Assembly: GCF_002943565.1 (NCBI RefSeq)
Contig: NZ_PJCH01000017.1
Coordinates: 1-64,000 of the forward strand
Source of the DNA: Hyphococcus luteus
GTDB lineage: Bacteria; Pseudomonadota; Alphaproteobacteria; Caulobacterales; Parvularculaceae
Length of the DNA stretch: 64,000 nucleotides
Reading direction: 5' to 3'
Program-made: the position numbers and the translations under genes
The notes under the pieces: generated by a model
Seen by the model: the letters and a program-made list of their open reading frames with translations, nothing else
What the model was told of the DNA's origin: nothing
Databases searched by the model: none
Shown here: one piece after another, positions 25,361 to 34,456 of the stretch
How the letters are laid out: every line of letters begins with the position of its first letter
Position numbering within the stretch: position 1 is the stretch's first letter

Positions 25361-25380
25361 TAAGAATGATTTGCATCTAC
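25361..25380. promoter_or_regulatory. Fur-like site between divergent piuC-like and lipoprotein genes
   Basis: The stretch around AAGAATGATTTGCATCTA resembles the repeated GATAAT/NATWAT units of Fur boxes and lies where it could control both divergent genes. The match is partial, and alphaproteobacteria may use Irr or RirA instead, so it is a candidate only. Confidence 0.35.
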
Positions 25381-25424
25381 CCAGCGAACCACTATCATGC
25401 TGGCAAGATAAGCGGAGGAGCAAG

Positions 25425-26240
25425 ATGACGCGGCGCGTGAAACTGATGACCGGCCTTTCCACCCTGGCGGCGGCGAGCGCATTGGCGCTGACCGGCTGCG
25501 GCGGCGAGGGCGAGGCCGGGGAAGGCGCAGATAACGACGCCGATCTCTCCGCCGTCGCGGCGGGCGAGGGCGAATCCGGCGCCAGCGAGGGAGAGGGCGA
25601 AGGCGAAGGCGCGGCCGCAACCGATCCCGCCTCGAGCGATGTCGCCTATATGCATGTCCTGGGGCTGGTGCGCGGCCATCTGATCGCCTTTACGGAGCTC
25701 TATCGGGGCGGCGTCACGGACATGGCCATGACCCATGTGAAGCATCCCAAAAGCGAGCTCTACGCCTCGCTGCTTCCGGCTTTCGAAGCGCGCGGTCTCG
25801 ACGGCTTCGCCGAAGAGCTGAGCGCGCTCGCAGCGGCGGCCGAGGCGGGCGGGGATGTCGAGGGGCCGTATCGCGAGGTTGTCGCCGCCATAACGGCGAA
25901 CACGCCGAAGGCCAGCGTTGCGAAACAGTTGCTCGCGGTGTCCGAGATCGTGCGCACCGCCGCGGACGAATTCGACATCGGCGTCGAAGACGACGGGACC
26001 GTGGTCAACGCCCATGAATATCAGGACGCCTACGGCTTTTTGATCGCGTCGCGAGAGATTCTTTCCGGAATCGACACGCAGGACGTTAACGAAAGCGACG
26101 CCATTGCGCTCGCCCATGAGCAGATCGAACTGGCGCTCGCGCCCTATAACAGCCTCACCGACGCCTCGACCGAGGGCAAAGCGTCGGCGCTTTACGGCGC
26201 GGCGGCGCGCATCGAAATCGCAGCGCACGGCCTCCAATAA
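25425..26240 (+). CDS. Acidic lipoprotein of unknown function
   Basis: 271 residues from the ATG at 25425, which has a perfect GGAGGAG ribosome site. A lipoprotein signal (LSTLAAASALALTGCGG, lipobox LTGC) is followed by a very acidic Gly/Glu-rich linker (about 27-65) and a helical domain (about 70-270) with no family I can name. Conserved-looking segments are YMHVLGLVRGHLIAFTELY and MTHVKHPKSELYASLLP. Its layout recalls imelysin-like iron-uptake lipoproteins but the GxHxxE motif is not present. Divergence from the PiuC-like gene across a Fur-like site hints at iron homeostasis; this is inference. Confidence 0.82.
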   Translation: MTRRVKLMTGLSTLAAASALALTGCGGEGEAGEGADNDADLSAVAAGEGESGASEGEGEGEGAAATDPASSDVAYMHVLGLVRGHLIAFTELYRGGVTDMAMTHVKHPKSELYASLLPAFEARGLDGFAEELSALAAAAEAGGDVEGPYREVVAAITANTPKASVAKQLLAVSEIVRTAADEFDIGVEDDGTVVNAHEYQDAYGFLIASREILSGIDTQDVNESDAIALAHEQIELALAPYNSLTDASTEGKASALYGAAARIEIAAHGLQ

Positions 26241-26300
26241 GCGCCGGCCTCAGGCTTGGGTCGTGGCTCAGGCGGAAGTGATGGACAGGCGGGAATAAAT

Positions 26301-26315
26301 GTTCTATTTTTGTTC
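26301..26315 (+). promoter_or_regulatory. SOS box at the dinB-like gene (GTTC-N7-GTTC)
   Basis: GTTC TATTTTT GTTC, an exact alphaproteobacterial LexA site ending two bases before the ATG. The T-rich spacer could double as part of the -10 region. The closeness leaves no room for a ribosome site, so transcription and translation may begin at almost the same base. Confidence 0.85.
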
Positions 26316-26317
26316 TC

Positions 26318-27691
26318 ATGTTTGCCGCCCCCGACCAGGACAGGAAACCGAGCCCCGATGACGCCGTCACCCCTAGCGCGGACCGCCCGCTCGCTTATCT
26401 GTTTCTCGATTTCAACGCCTATTTCGCCAGCGTCGAGCAGCATGACCATCCCGAGCTGCGGGGCCGGCCGGTGATCGTCACGCCGCTCGCTTCGGAACAT
26501 ACAGGCGCCATCGCGGCGAGTTACGAGGCGCGGGGCTACGGGATCAGGCGCGGCACCCCGGTGCGCGATGCGCGCCGGATGTGCCCGGGGATCGCCGTCA
26601 TGCCGGCGCGCCACGACCGCTATGTCGCCGTGCACAAGCTTTTGATGAAAGAGATCGAGCGGCATCTTCCGCTCGATAAAATCTATTCCATCGACGAGGC
26701 GGCGTTTCGCCTGTCGCGTTCGGAGCGCGACCCGGCCCGCGCCGTCGAAACCGCAAGGCGCGTCAAACAGGGAATTGCGGAAAATGTCGGCCCGGCCCTG
26801 CGCGCCTCTGTCGGGCTGGCGCCGAGCCGGCTTCTCGCCAAGCTCGCCGCAGAGAGGGTGAAGCCCGACGGGCTCACGGTGCTCGAGGCGCGCGATCTTC
26901 CGCACAAACTCGCCGATATGACGCTTACGGACATTCCCGGCGTCGGCGCGGGCGTCATGAACCGTCTCGAAAAAGCCGGAATCGATAATTTCCTGAAGCT
27001 CTGGAACCTGCAGCCGAAACAGGCGCGGGCGATCTGGGGCTCGGTGATGGGCGAGCGTTTCTGGTACGGGCTGCACGGGTTCGAAACCGTCGAAGAGCCC
27101 ACGAAGAAATCCATGATCGGCCACAGCCGGGTGTTGACGCGCGAGCATGAAACGCCGGACAAGGCGCGCATCGTCGCCCGGGCGCTGTTGCTGAAAGCCG
27201 CATCGCGCCTGCGCCATTACGGCCTGTTTGCGAGCTCCTTGAGCCTTTCGGCGCGGCTGCGGCCCGAAGGCGGCTGGGAAACGGCGCGGCGTTTCTCTCA
27301 TTCCCAGGACAGTTTCCTGTTCCTGAAAACCCTCGACGACATGTGGGAAACGTTTCTGACGCGCCAGCGGCGCGAGGGACCCGCGCCGCGCATCGGCGGG
27401 GTCACCGTTTATCTGCACGGACTTTCCAAACCCGGCGAGACCGCTATCGACCAGCTCGACCTTTTCGCCGAGCCGGCCCAGGCCGAAACCGACAGCCGCC
27501 GGGCCGGGCTGTGGAAGGCGATCGACGACATCAACGCCGATCTCGACGCCAAATTCCGCCGCCTCGGCGCGCCTTCCGGGGAGGCGAAGCGTCATATCTC
27601 GCTTGCCAGCCAGTCGGGGCTTGCGCTCAATTATCTCGGCGCAAAGATCGCTTTTTCCCGCGTGCCGGAAGAAGCGGAGTTCATGTATTAA
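26318..27691 (+). CDS. SOS-regulated Y-family DNA polymerase (DinB-like)
   Basis: 457 residues. The palm carries the catalytic residues in LFLDFNAYFASVEQ and YSIDEAAF, with the Y-family steric-gate Phe/Tyr in FNAYFAS. ASYEARGYGIRRG (fingers), GLAPSRLLAKLAAE and the helix-hairpin-helix DIPGVGAGVMNRLEKAGI follow, then the little-finger domain (about 260-370) and a C-terminal extension of about 60 residues. This is longer than E. coli DinB (351). It bypasses lesions during SOS. No in-frame ATG, GTG or TTG exists between the ATG and the palm, so the start is firm although no ribosome site precedes it. It converges on the SDH-type protease gene with a 3-base gap. Confidence 0.92.
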   Translation: MFAAPDQDRKPSPDDAVTPSADRPLAYLFLDFNAYFASVEQHDHPELRGRPVIVTPLASEHTGAIAASYEARGYGIRRGTPVRDARRMCPGIAVMPARHDRYVAVHKLLMKEIERHLPLDKIYSIDEAAFRLSRSERDPARAVETARRVKQGIAENVGPALRASVGLAPSRLLAKLAAERVKPDGLTVLEARDLPHKLADMTLTDIPGVGAGVMNRLEKAGIDNFLKLWNLQPKQARAIWGSVMGERFWYGLHGFETVEEPTKKSMIGHSRVLTREHETPDKARIVARALLLKAASRLRHYGLFASSLSLSARLRPEGGWETARRFSHSQDSFLFLKTLDDMWETFLTRQRREGPAPRIGGVTVYLHGLSKPGETAIDQLDLFAEPAQAETDSRRAGLWKAIDDINADLDAKFRRLGAPSGEAKRHISLASQSGLALNYLGAKIAFSRVPEEAEFMY

Positions 27692-27694
27692 AAG

Positions 27695-28675
27695 TTATTC
27701 CTCGCCGCGCCGCCAGAATGGTTTGCGTTTTCCTTCGCGCGTGTCTGGACCTTTCAGCTCTTTCGGGTTCCAGGGGCCGTAGCTGTAGCTGCGCGAGCCG
27801 GGCTGCGGCTGATAGCCGGTGAGCGTCACGCGATGGTCGGTTGTGGCGTTGGAGGCCGGCGCATGCTGCTGGTCCTCGACATATCTGACGCTTTTCGTGC
27901 GCCGCAGCGTATCCGGAAACAGCGCCATCATCTCCATGATTTCCTTGGGCATGTCGTTGGAGACATTAAGGCCGATATCCTTCGCCTCGCTGTAGCCGAT
28001 GGGATAGTCATGGGTCCAGCGCCCCGATGACAATTGCTCGGAAGCCGCGACGGCGGCGTTTTCCGAGACCGTGCCGGAAAGCAGCTCGCGCGCGATTTTC
28101 TGCAACTGGGTGATCGCCATGGCGCCCACATCGGCGAGAACGAGGGTGTAATCGTCCGTGTTCTGAATAGGTTTCTCATTGGCGACGCGCACCACCGACG
28201 CGGCGGGAAGACCGCCGATCTGCGGATCGATAGGACCTAAGACCGCATGCTGGCTCAACACGATCTCGTCGGCGGCGAGCGCGATCAGCGTGCCGCCGGA
28301 CATGGCGTAGTGCGGCACGAACACCGTCTTCTTGCCGGGATGGGCTTTGATCGCCCGGGCGATCTGCACGGCGGGAAGGACGAGCCCGCCCGGCGTGTGC
28401 AGGATGAATTCAAGCGGCTTGTTGGGCGGCGTCTTGCGGATCGCATCGAGCACGTCTTCGGCGTCGTTGAGATCGATATAGCGCAGCATGGGAATGCCGA
28501 GGAGGCCCATGGGCTCCTGCCGGTGCACGATGGCGATGATCCGGCTTTTGCGCTTTTTCTGAATTTTCGAGAACTTGTTGACGAGCTCCGCATGGCGCTG
28601 CTGGTTCGCGAGATTGCGCGAAAAAATGAACAGCAAAATCAACAGGAGCGGCAAAATGCCGAATAACGCGTCCAT
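27695..28675 (-). CDS. SDH-family Clp-fold serine protease, membrane anchored
   Basis: 326 residues. One N-terminal membrane helix (about 3-20, ALFGILPLLLILLFIF) precedes a ClpP/crotonase-like domain of the SDH_protease (PF01972) type: FILHTPGGLVLPA, the nucleophile in HYAMSGGTLIALAADEIV and VLGPIDPQIGG. This set matches membrane serine proteases related to SppA and NfeD-linked enzymes. The C-terminal 60 residues are polar and look disordered. The substrate is unknown; membrane-protein quality control is the likely field. No nfeD partner is adjacent. Confidence 0.87.
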   Translation of the reverse strand: MDALFGILPLLLILLFIFSRNLANQQRHAELVNKFSKIQKKRKSRIIAIVHRQEPMGLLGIPMLRYIDLNDAEDVLDAIRKTPPNKPLEFILHTPGGLVLPAVQIARAIKAHPGKKTVFVPHYAMSGGTLIALAADEIVLSQHAVLGPIDPQIGGLPAASVVRVANEKPIQNTDDYTLVLADVGAMAITQLQKIARELLSGTVSENAAVAASEQLSSGRWTHDYPIGYSEAKDIGLNVSNDMPKEIMEMMALFPDTLRRTKSVRYVEDQQHAPASNATTDHRVTLTGYQPQPGSRSYSYGPWNPKELKGPDTREGKRKPFWRRGEE

Positions 28676-28762
28676 GCCCCGAAACCCCTCTACGCAAGAC
28701 AGTGTTTTGAAAGCTTAGGGATTTTTTGAAGGCGAGGGAAGGCCGCCCAAACCAGGCGACAT

Positions 28763-29620
28763 TCACCCGTATTTTCGCCAGTGCGAAAGCATCGCCTGCG
28801 CAAGGATCTCCGGCGCGTCATAGGGAATCCAGTGGCTTGCGCCCTCGATCCGCTCATAGGTCCAGGGCGCGTCCATATAGTCCGCCGAGCCTGTCATCTG
28901 CGCTTCGGTGAGATAGGCCTCGCCGTCGCTCCATATCCCGAGCGTTGGAATGCGCACGATTTCCTCGCCAAGACTGCCCGCCGGCGGCGGCTTCATCATG
29001 CGGGCGAGGGAGATGTTGGCGCGATACCAGTTGAGCCCGGCGGCAAGGCGCCCGGGGCGGGATAGGAGGCGGATCGTCTCTTCAATGTCGCCATGGGCCG
29101 ACCAGTGTTTGCGCAACAGCGCCCAGTCATTCGCCTTGTAGGCGGCCTCGCATATCCCGCGAAGCTGATGGAAAAGAATATAAGCGCCGCGGCGTTTCTG
29201 CTCCCACCCGGCTTTGAGGTAAGCGCGGGTGTGGCCGACGGAGATCGCCGTCAGCGTCTTGAAGCGTTCGGGATGCTGCGCGGCGAGGGCCCAGGCGATC
29301 GGCGCGCCGAAATCGTGACCCACGACATGGGCGATTTTGATCTTCAGCGCCTCCATGACGCCGAGCACGTCTTTGACGGCGCCGGTCTGGATTTCATAAT
29401 CGGCGACGCTTGCCGCCATGTCGGTTTCGCCGAAACCGCGCATGTCCGGCGCGATGACGCGAAAGCCGGCTTGAACGAGCAGGGGAGTGACCTTGTCCCA
29501 CACGGCGGACGAATCCGGAAATCCGTGCATGAGGATCGCAGCCGGCGCGCTTTCTTCACCGCTGTCGCGCACGAAATGGGAAAGGCCATTGGCGGTAATG
29601 CGATGGGTTTGCGCCCGCAT
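28763..29620 (-). CDS. Alpha/beta-hydrolase, epoxide hydrolase-like
   Basis: 285 residues. Motifs in order are HGFPDSSAVW (oxyanion HGxP), PDMRGFGETD, the nucleophile elbow VGHDFGAPIAW with Asp as nucleophile, and the catalytic His in EGASHWIPYDAP. An Asp nucleophile with HGFP is the pattern of epoxide hydrolases and haloalkane dehalogenases; a cap domain lies between about 135 and 215. The start overlaps the stop of the upstream MoxR gene by one base, so the two genes are translated together. The substrate is unknown. Confidence 0.9.
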   Translation of the reverse strand: MRAQTHRITANGLSHFVRDSGEESAPAAILMHGFPDSSAVWDKVTPLLVQAGFRVIAPDMRGFGETDMAASVADYEIQTGAVKDVLGVMEALKIKIAHVVGHDFGAPIAWALAAQHPERFKTLTAISVGHTRAYLKAGWEQKRRGAYILFHQLRGICEAAYKANDWALLRKHWSAHGDIEETIRLLSRPGRLAAGLNWYRANISLARMMKPPPAGSLGEEIVRIPTLGIWSDGEAYLTEAQMTGSADYMDAPWTYERIEGASHWIPYDAPEILAQAMLSHWRKYG

Positions 29621-30465
29621 TAATTCCCTTCGCGCCGGGCCAGAAACGCCAGCCGTTCGAACAGATGCACGTCCTGCTCGTTCTTCAGGAGTGCGCCATG
29701 GAGCGGCGGGATCGCCTTGCGCGGATCGCGCTCTGACAAAACTTCTTCGGGCAGGTCTTCCGCCATCAACAGTTTCAGCCAGTCAAGGAGCTCCGACGTC
29801 GACGGCTTTTTCTTGAGGCCCGGAACCTCGCGGATTTCGTAAAACACCTTCATGGCGTCGGAGACGAGACGCTTCTTGATGCCTGGGAAATGCACTTCGA
29901 CGATCTCGGCCATGGTCTCGGCGTCGGGAAACTTGATGTAATGAAAAAAGCAGCGGCGCAGGAACGCGTCGGGCAGTTCCTTTTCATTGTTCGAGGTGAT
30001 GATGACGATGGGGCGCTGTTTCGCTTTCACCGTTTCGCTCGTTTCGTAGACATAGAACTCCATGCGGTCGAGTTCCTGCAGGAGATCGTTCGGGAATTCG
30101 ATGTCGGCCTTGTCGATCTCGTCGATGAGGAGCACCGGGCGCTGATCCGCCGTGAACGCCTCCCACAGCTTGCCGCGCTTGATATAATTCCGGACATCTT
30201 TTGCGCGCTCTTCGCCGAGCTGGCCGTCTCTGAGGCGCGCCACCGCGTCATATTCGTAAAGCCCCTGATGGGCCTTGGTGGTCGATTTGATGTGCCATTC
30301 GAGGAGCGGCGCGCCGAGCGCCTTAGCCACCTCCACCGCAAGCACGGTCTTGCCGGTGCCCGGCTCGCCCTTGACGAGGAGCGGGCGCTCCAGCGCGACG
30401 GCGGCGTTGACCGCGACTTTCAGATCTTCGGTGGCGACATAATCCTTGGTGCCGGCAAACTTCAC
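29620..30465 (-). CDS. MoxR-family AAA+ ATPase
   Basis: 281 residues. Walker A is GEPGTGKTVLA, Walker B is VLLIDEIDKAD, with sensor 1 in VIITSNNEKELPDAFLRRCFF and the C-terminal lid. MoxR ATPases usually act as chaperones together with a von Willebrand factor A (CoxE-like) partner coded next door. No VWA gene is adjacent here; the following gene is an alpha/beta-hydrolase overlapping by one base. The gene is divergent from the large metalloprotease lipoprotein. Confidence 0.92.
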   Translation of the reverse strand: MKFAGTKDYVATEDLKVAVNAAVALERPLLVKGEPGTGKTVLAVEVAKALGAPLLEWHIKSTTKAHQGLYEYDAVARLRDGQLGEERAKDVRNYIKRGKLWEAFTADQRPVLLIDEIDKADIEFPNDLLQELDRMEFYVYETSETVKAKQRPIVIITSNNEKELPDAFLRRCFFHYIKFPDAETMAEIVEVHFPGIKKRLVSDAMKVFYEIREVPGLKKKPSTSELLDWLKLLMAEDLPEEVLSERDPRKAIPPLHGALLKNEQDVHLFERLAFLARREGN

Positions 30466-30628
30466 GGGAAAACGCTCTCTTTTTCATGGCTTCAGAGGGC
30501 GACTATAGGGAGGCGCAGGGGCGTTGTGCAAATGCGGGAAGCAGCGGAGATCGCATTCCTTTTTGCAATTCCCCGGAAAATCCGGCAGCTTCCGGCGCGC
30601 CAGCCCGGCCAGCCCGAAAGGAAGCCCC

Positions 30629-33181
30629 ATGCGTCTTGCAGCCCTTTTTGTCGCCGCTTTCGTCTTTGTCGCCTGCGCCCGGCAGGGTGAAGAGCCGAAA
30701 AATACGCCCGATGGGGCGGAAGCTGCGGCGCCGCAACCCGCGGCATCCTCCGATGACGGCTGGGTCGACGACAGCGTCAAGGATTTCACCCGCAAGGACG
30801 GCTTCCTGACCCTCTACGCCGATGAAAAGGGCGGCAAGGTCTATGCGGTGTTCCCGCCAGCCGATGAGGACGGCGTCGCCCTTCGCGCTATTTACGCAGC
30901 GGGGCTGACCTCCGGGCTCGGCTCCAATCCGGTGGGACTCGACCGCGGTCTGTTCGACAGCGGCTCCCTCGTCGCTTTCCGCCGCGTCGGCGACAGGATG
31001 ATCGCCGAGCAGGAGAACTGGACCTATCGCGCCAGCGCCGACAATCCGCTGGAGCGCAAGGCCGTGCGGGAATCCTTTGCACGCTCTTTCCTCTGGGCGG
31101 GCGAGGTGACCGCGACCGGCCCGAACGGCGAAAGCCTTGTAGACATATCGGGATTCTTAACGCGGGACTCGCTGGGCGTCGTCAAGGCGCTGAAAGACCA
31201 CCCCAAGGGCGGGACTTACGAAGTCGCGAAAGACCGCACCTTTCCCGACGCGGCGAACGCGCTCGCCTTTCCCGACAATGTGGAGTTCGACTCTTTCCTG
31301 ACGCTGACAAGCGACAAGCCGGGAAGCGAAGTCCGGGCGACGGCGGCGGATGCGCGCGCGATCACCATTGTGATGCACCATACGCTGGCGCGCCTGCCGG
31401 ACGACGGGTACAAACCGCGCCCTTATGACGTGCGCTCGGGCGCTATCGACATTCCTTATTACGATTTCTCCGCGCCGCTTTCCGACTCGATTATCCGCTC
31501 CGTGGCGCGGCGCTTCCGGCTCGAACGCGTCGATCCGTCAGCGGCGTCCGGTCCGGTCAAAAAGCCCATCGTCTTTTACGTCGATTCAGGCGCGCCGCCG
31601 CAGATCCGCGACGCGCTGATCGAAGGCGCCTCCTGGTGGGCCGACGCTTTCGCCGCAGCGGGGTTCGAAGACGCGTTCCGCGTCGAGCCTCTCCCCGAAG
31701 GCGCCCATCCACGGGACATCCGCTACAATGTCATTTCCTGGACCCACCGCCAGACCCGCGGCTGGTCTTATGGCGGCGGCGTTTCCGATCCGCGCACCGG
31801 CGAAATGCTGAAAGGCAGCGTCATTCTCGGCTCGCAGCGCGTGCGCCAGGACCGGATGATCTTCGAAGGCCTCGCCGGCGCTGAGAAATCCGGCACAGGG
31901 GAGACGGACGATCCGGTCGAGATCGCGCTGGCGCGCATTCGCCAACTCTCGGCGCATGAAGTCGGCCACGCCCTCGGCTTCGCGCACAATTTCGCCGCCT
32001 CTTCCAACGGCCGCGCCTCGGTGATGGATTACCCGGCGCCGCTGGTGACGGTGGGCGATGACGGCGCGCTTGATTTCAGCGAGGCCTATGATGTCGGCAT
32101 CGGCGAGTGGGACAAAGTCGCGGCGACGTGGCTTTACGCGCAGTTTCCGGCGGATGCGGATGAACGCGCGACGCTCGATAAAATTCTCGAAGACGCCTAT
32201 GCGTCGGGCCTTCGTTATGTCGCCGATAGTGAAGGGCGCAGCGTTTCGACGGGCAATCCCTACGCCAGCGTCTGGGACAATGGCGAAGACGCCGTCGCGG
32301 CGCTGAAAGAGACCATGGCGGTGCGCAAGGTCGCGCTCGACAATTTCGGCGCGCGCGCCATCCATGAAGGCCAGCCCTTGTCGAAACTGCGCGAAGTGAT
32401 CGTGCCGGTCTATCTTTATCACCGCTATCAGGTCGCGGCCGCGGCGAAACTCGTCGGCGGTTACGACTTCGCCTACAAGACCAAGGGCGACGATCTATCC
32501 GCTGGCTCTGTCGTTGCCGATGAAAAGCAGCGCGCCGCGCTGTCCGCGCTTATCGACACGCTCGACCCGGAGGCGCTCATGTTGCCGGCAAGCCTGCTCG
32601 ATCAAATGACGCCGCAAATGGGAGGCTTCGGCGGCGGCGGGAGCGGCGAAGTGTTCGACGACGATACGCGCCCCATGTTCGATCTCATGAGCGCCGCCGA
32701 CACAGCGGTCAGCCTCACGATCGATGCGCTCCTCGATTCCGCGCGCGCGGCGCGCCTTGTGGAGCAGCGCCGGCGCGCGCCGCAGGCGCTCGGTTTCGGC
32801 GATGTCCTGAACGCCATTGACGCGAAAGTCTTTGCGGCGGCCGGGCCCGGCGCGCAGCCGCTCATGACTGTCGCGCAGGACCGGTTCGTGTCTTCGCTCA
32901 TCGCGCTGTCGCGCAACGAAGACGCGATCCCGGCGGCGCGGGCGCTGGCGGATGCGAAACTGCGCGCCATCGCCAACCGGCTGAACCCGTCGCTGTTCAG
33001 CGGCCAGCAGGCGCGCGAGCATAACGCCTGGCTGCAGTCGCGCATCGAGGCCCATCTCGACCGGCCGGCGGCGCCCGCCGCGCCGTCAACGCCGGCGGCG
33101 GAGATCCCGCCGGGCAGTCCCATCGGCGCCAGCGACGGCATGATGGAGGATTGCTGGCACTGCGAGGATTTCGACGGTTGA
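30629..33181 (+). CDS. Zinc-dependent metalloprotease lipoprotein (DUF5117/DUF4953 type)
   Basis: 850 residues from the ATG at 30629, preceded by AAGGAAG; a longer frame upstream is rejected. A lipoprotein signal (ALFVAAFVFVACARQ, Cys at about residue 15) is followed by a beta-rich N-terminal domain (about 50-330). The metzincin-type catalytic centre HEVGHALGFAHN (zinc ligands in HExxHxxGxxH) lies at about residue 440, after the family segments VSDPRTGEMLKGSVILGSQR and IRQLSAHEVG. A downstream Met-turn may be SVMDYPAP. A helical C-terminal domain completes it. Such proteins are abundant in aquatic bacteria that digest peptides at the cell surface. Confidence 0.9.
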   Translation: MRLAALFVAAFVFVACARQGEEPKNTPDGAEAAAPQPAASSDDGWVDDSVKDFTRKDGFLTLYADEKGGKVYAVFPPADEDGVALRAIYAAGLTSGLGSNPVGLDRGLFDSGSLVAFRRVGDRMIAEQENWTYRASADNPLERKAVRESFARSFLWAGEVTATGPNGESLVDISGFLTRDSLGVVKALKDHPKGGTYEVAKDRTFPDAANALAFPDNVEFDSFLTLTSDKPGSEVRATAADARAITIVMHHTLARLPDDGYKPRPYDVRSGAIDIPYYDFSAPLSDSIIRSVARRFRLERVDPSAASGPVKKPIVFYVDSGAPPQIRDALIEGASWWADAFAAAGFEDAFRVEPLPEGAHPRDIRYNVISWTHRQTRGWSYGGGVSDPRTGEMLKGSVILGSQRVRQDRMIFEGLAGAEKSGTGETDDPVEIALARIRQLSAHEVGHALGFAHNFAASSNGRASVMDYPAPLVTVGDDGALDFSEAYDVGIGEWDKVAATWLYAQFPADADERATLDKILEDAYASGLRYVADSEGRSVSTGNPYASVWDNGEDAVAALKETMAVRKVALDNFGARAIHEGQPLSKLREVIVPVYLYHRYQVAAAAKLVGGYDFAYKTKGDDLSAGSVVADEKQRAALSALIDTLDPEALMLPASLLDQMTPQMGGFGGGGSGEVFDDDTRPMFDLMSAADTAVSLTIDALLDSARAARLVEQRRRAPQALGFGDVLNAIDAKVFAAAGPGAQPLMTVAQDRFVSSLIALSRNEDAIPAARALADAKLRAIANRLNPSLFSGQQAREHNAWLQSRIEAHLDRPAAPAAPSTPAAEIPPGSPIGASDGMMEDCWHCEDFDG

Positions 33182-33202
33182 TTAAAGAGGTAGTGCTGTC
33201 TT

Positions 33203-33291
33203 CCCGCTCATCCCGGCGAAAGCCGGGATCCAGAGTCTCTCATTCCGGCGCTTGCCGCTTCTGGGCCCCGGCTTTCGCCGGGGTGAGCGGA
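33203..33291. repeat. MITE-like inverted repeat with two GC hairpins
   Basis: A 7-bp end repeat (CCGCTCA at 33204-33210 with TGAGCGG at 33284-33290) encloses two internal hairpins: CCCGGC-GAAA-GCCGGG near the left end and CCCCGGC-TTTC-GCCGGGG near the right end. The left and right halves are also complementary to each other with a few mismatches. It lies in the convergent gap after the metalloprotease gene. Confidence 0.6.
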
Positions 33292-33328
33292 AATTAATTC
33301 CAGCTTTGCTGAATGCAGATTCTAGCCG

Positions 33329-34276
33329 TCATCCGGCAAGCCCGATTTCGCGGAGCCGCTGCTGCAGGAAATCCTCTGCGGTGATGTCGGGATATTTCGC
33401 GCCGTCGCCCTTGCAGCTGTCGAGACAGGAAAGCATGGCGTCCCAGCGCGGATGCATGAAGAACGGCATAGAGTAGCGCGACTCGTTCACCGCGCCTTCC
33501 GGATTGACGACGCGGTGCGTCGTCGCCGGGATGACGTCGTTGCACACGCGCGCCAGCATGTCGCCGGCGTCGACGATGAGGTTGTCGGGATCGGTCTCTA
33601 CGGGCAGCCATTCGCCCTCGCGGTCGAGAAGCTGCAGCCCGGCGCCGTTGGCGGCGACGAGGATGGTGATGAGATTGATGTCTTCATGGGCCGCCGCGCG
33701 GATCGAACCCGGCTCAACGCCTTCCGGGATCGGCGGATAGTGTAGAAGACGCAGGATCGAATTGCCGTCCGTCGCCATGTCGCGGAAGAAATTGCGCGGC
33801 ACGTCAAGCGACGGCGCCAGCGCTTCGAGCATGACGAGCCCCGCTTCTTCGAGCGCGTCGTAAAGCTCTATAAAGGTCGTGCGAAAGCTTTCCGGTTTAT
33901 CCGGCCACATATTCGCCGGATAGGCGTCGGCGAGGGGGGATGTGGCGTCGAACTCCCGGCCCACATGCCAGAATTCTTTCAGGTCCGGATATTTTGAATC
34001 CTTGGCGTGCTCGCGCCCGAAGGGGGTGTAGCCGCGCTGGCCGTCCTTCCTGAAGAACTGCATCTTGTAGTCTTCCGGCAGCGCGAAAAATTCCGCGCTC
34101 TTGTCGTAAGCGCGCTGCAAAAGATCGCGACTCACCTTGTGGTCTTTCAGGATGATAAAGCCGAAATATTTAAAGCCTTCCATCAAGGCCTCTTCAAAAT
34201 CGCGGCGTTCGCTTAAGCTTCCGTCGGTATAAGCTTTGAGGCTGAGCTCCGGCACGCGGTCATATTTGCGGGTCAT
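33329..34276 (-). CDS. Isopenicillin-N-synthase-like 2OG-Fe(II) oxygenase
   Basis: 315 residues starting MTRKYDRVPEL; the frame is open upstream but without similarity. The N-terminal DIOX_N part contains FKYFGFIILKDHKV, and the catalytic domain shows AHEDINLITIL (HxD), TTHRVVNP (distal His) and ESRYSMPFF (RxS motif for 2-oxoglutarate). These define the IPNS/gibberellin-oxidase-like class. Despite the family name, nothing nearby suggests beta-lactam synthesis. The substrate is unknown. It is divergent from the VIT/CCC1 carrier gene, with about 180 bases between the starts. Confidence 0.9.
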   Translation of the reverse strand: MTRKYDRVPELSLKAYTDGSLSERRDFEEALMEGFKYFGFIILKDHKVSRDLLQRAYDKSAEFFALPEDYKMQFFRKDGQRGYTPFGREHAKDSKYPDLKEFWHVGREFDATSPLADAYPANMWPDKPESFRTTFIELYDALEEAGLVMLEALAPSLDVPRNFFRDMATDGNSILRLLHYPPIPEGVEPGSIRAAAHEDINLITILVAANGAGLQLLDREGEWLPVETDPDNLIVDAGDMLARVCNDVIPATTHRVVNPEGAVNESRYSMPFFMHPRWDAMLSCLDSCKGDGAKYPDITAEDFLQQRLREIGLAG

Positions 34277-34456
34277 GCGATGACGTCTCTCATCAAGGGG
34301 GCTGTTTTGCGCATGGCTTACGCCGCCATCGCTCCGCGTGCAATCTCGCCGAAAGCCGCATCGGCGTGGATGCGATAAGGGCCCGTTTTGCAAGACGTTC
34401 TCAGGAGCGAAAGGTTGATTGACGGGACTTGGCGGCGCGCGTCATATGACGCCGTC

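Noticed and set aside
25346-25462. 39-codon N-terminal extension of the PKHD hydroxylase
   Set aside because: It would cross the divergent promoter and the start of the lipoprotein gene, and lacks similarity to the family.
33329-34276. Beta-lactam biosynthesis suggested by the isopenicillin-N-synthase-like gene
   Set aside because: The family name covers many 2OG-Fe(II) oxygenases; no ACV synthetase or other pathway gene is nearby.
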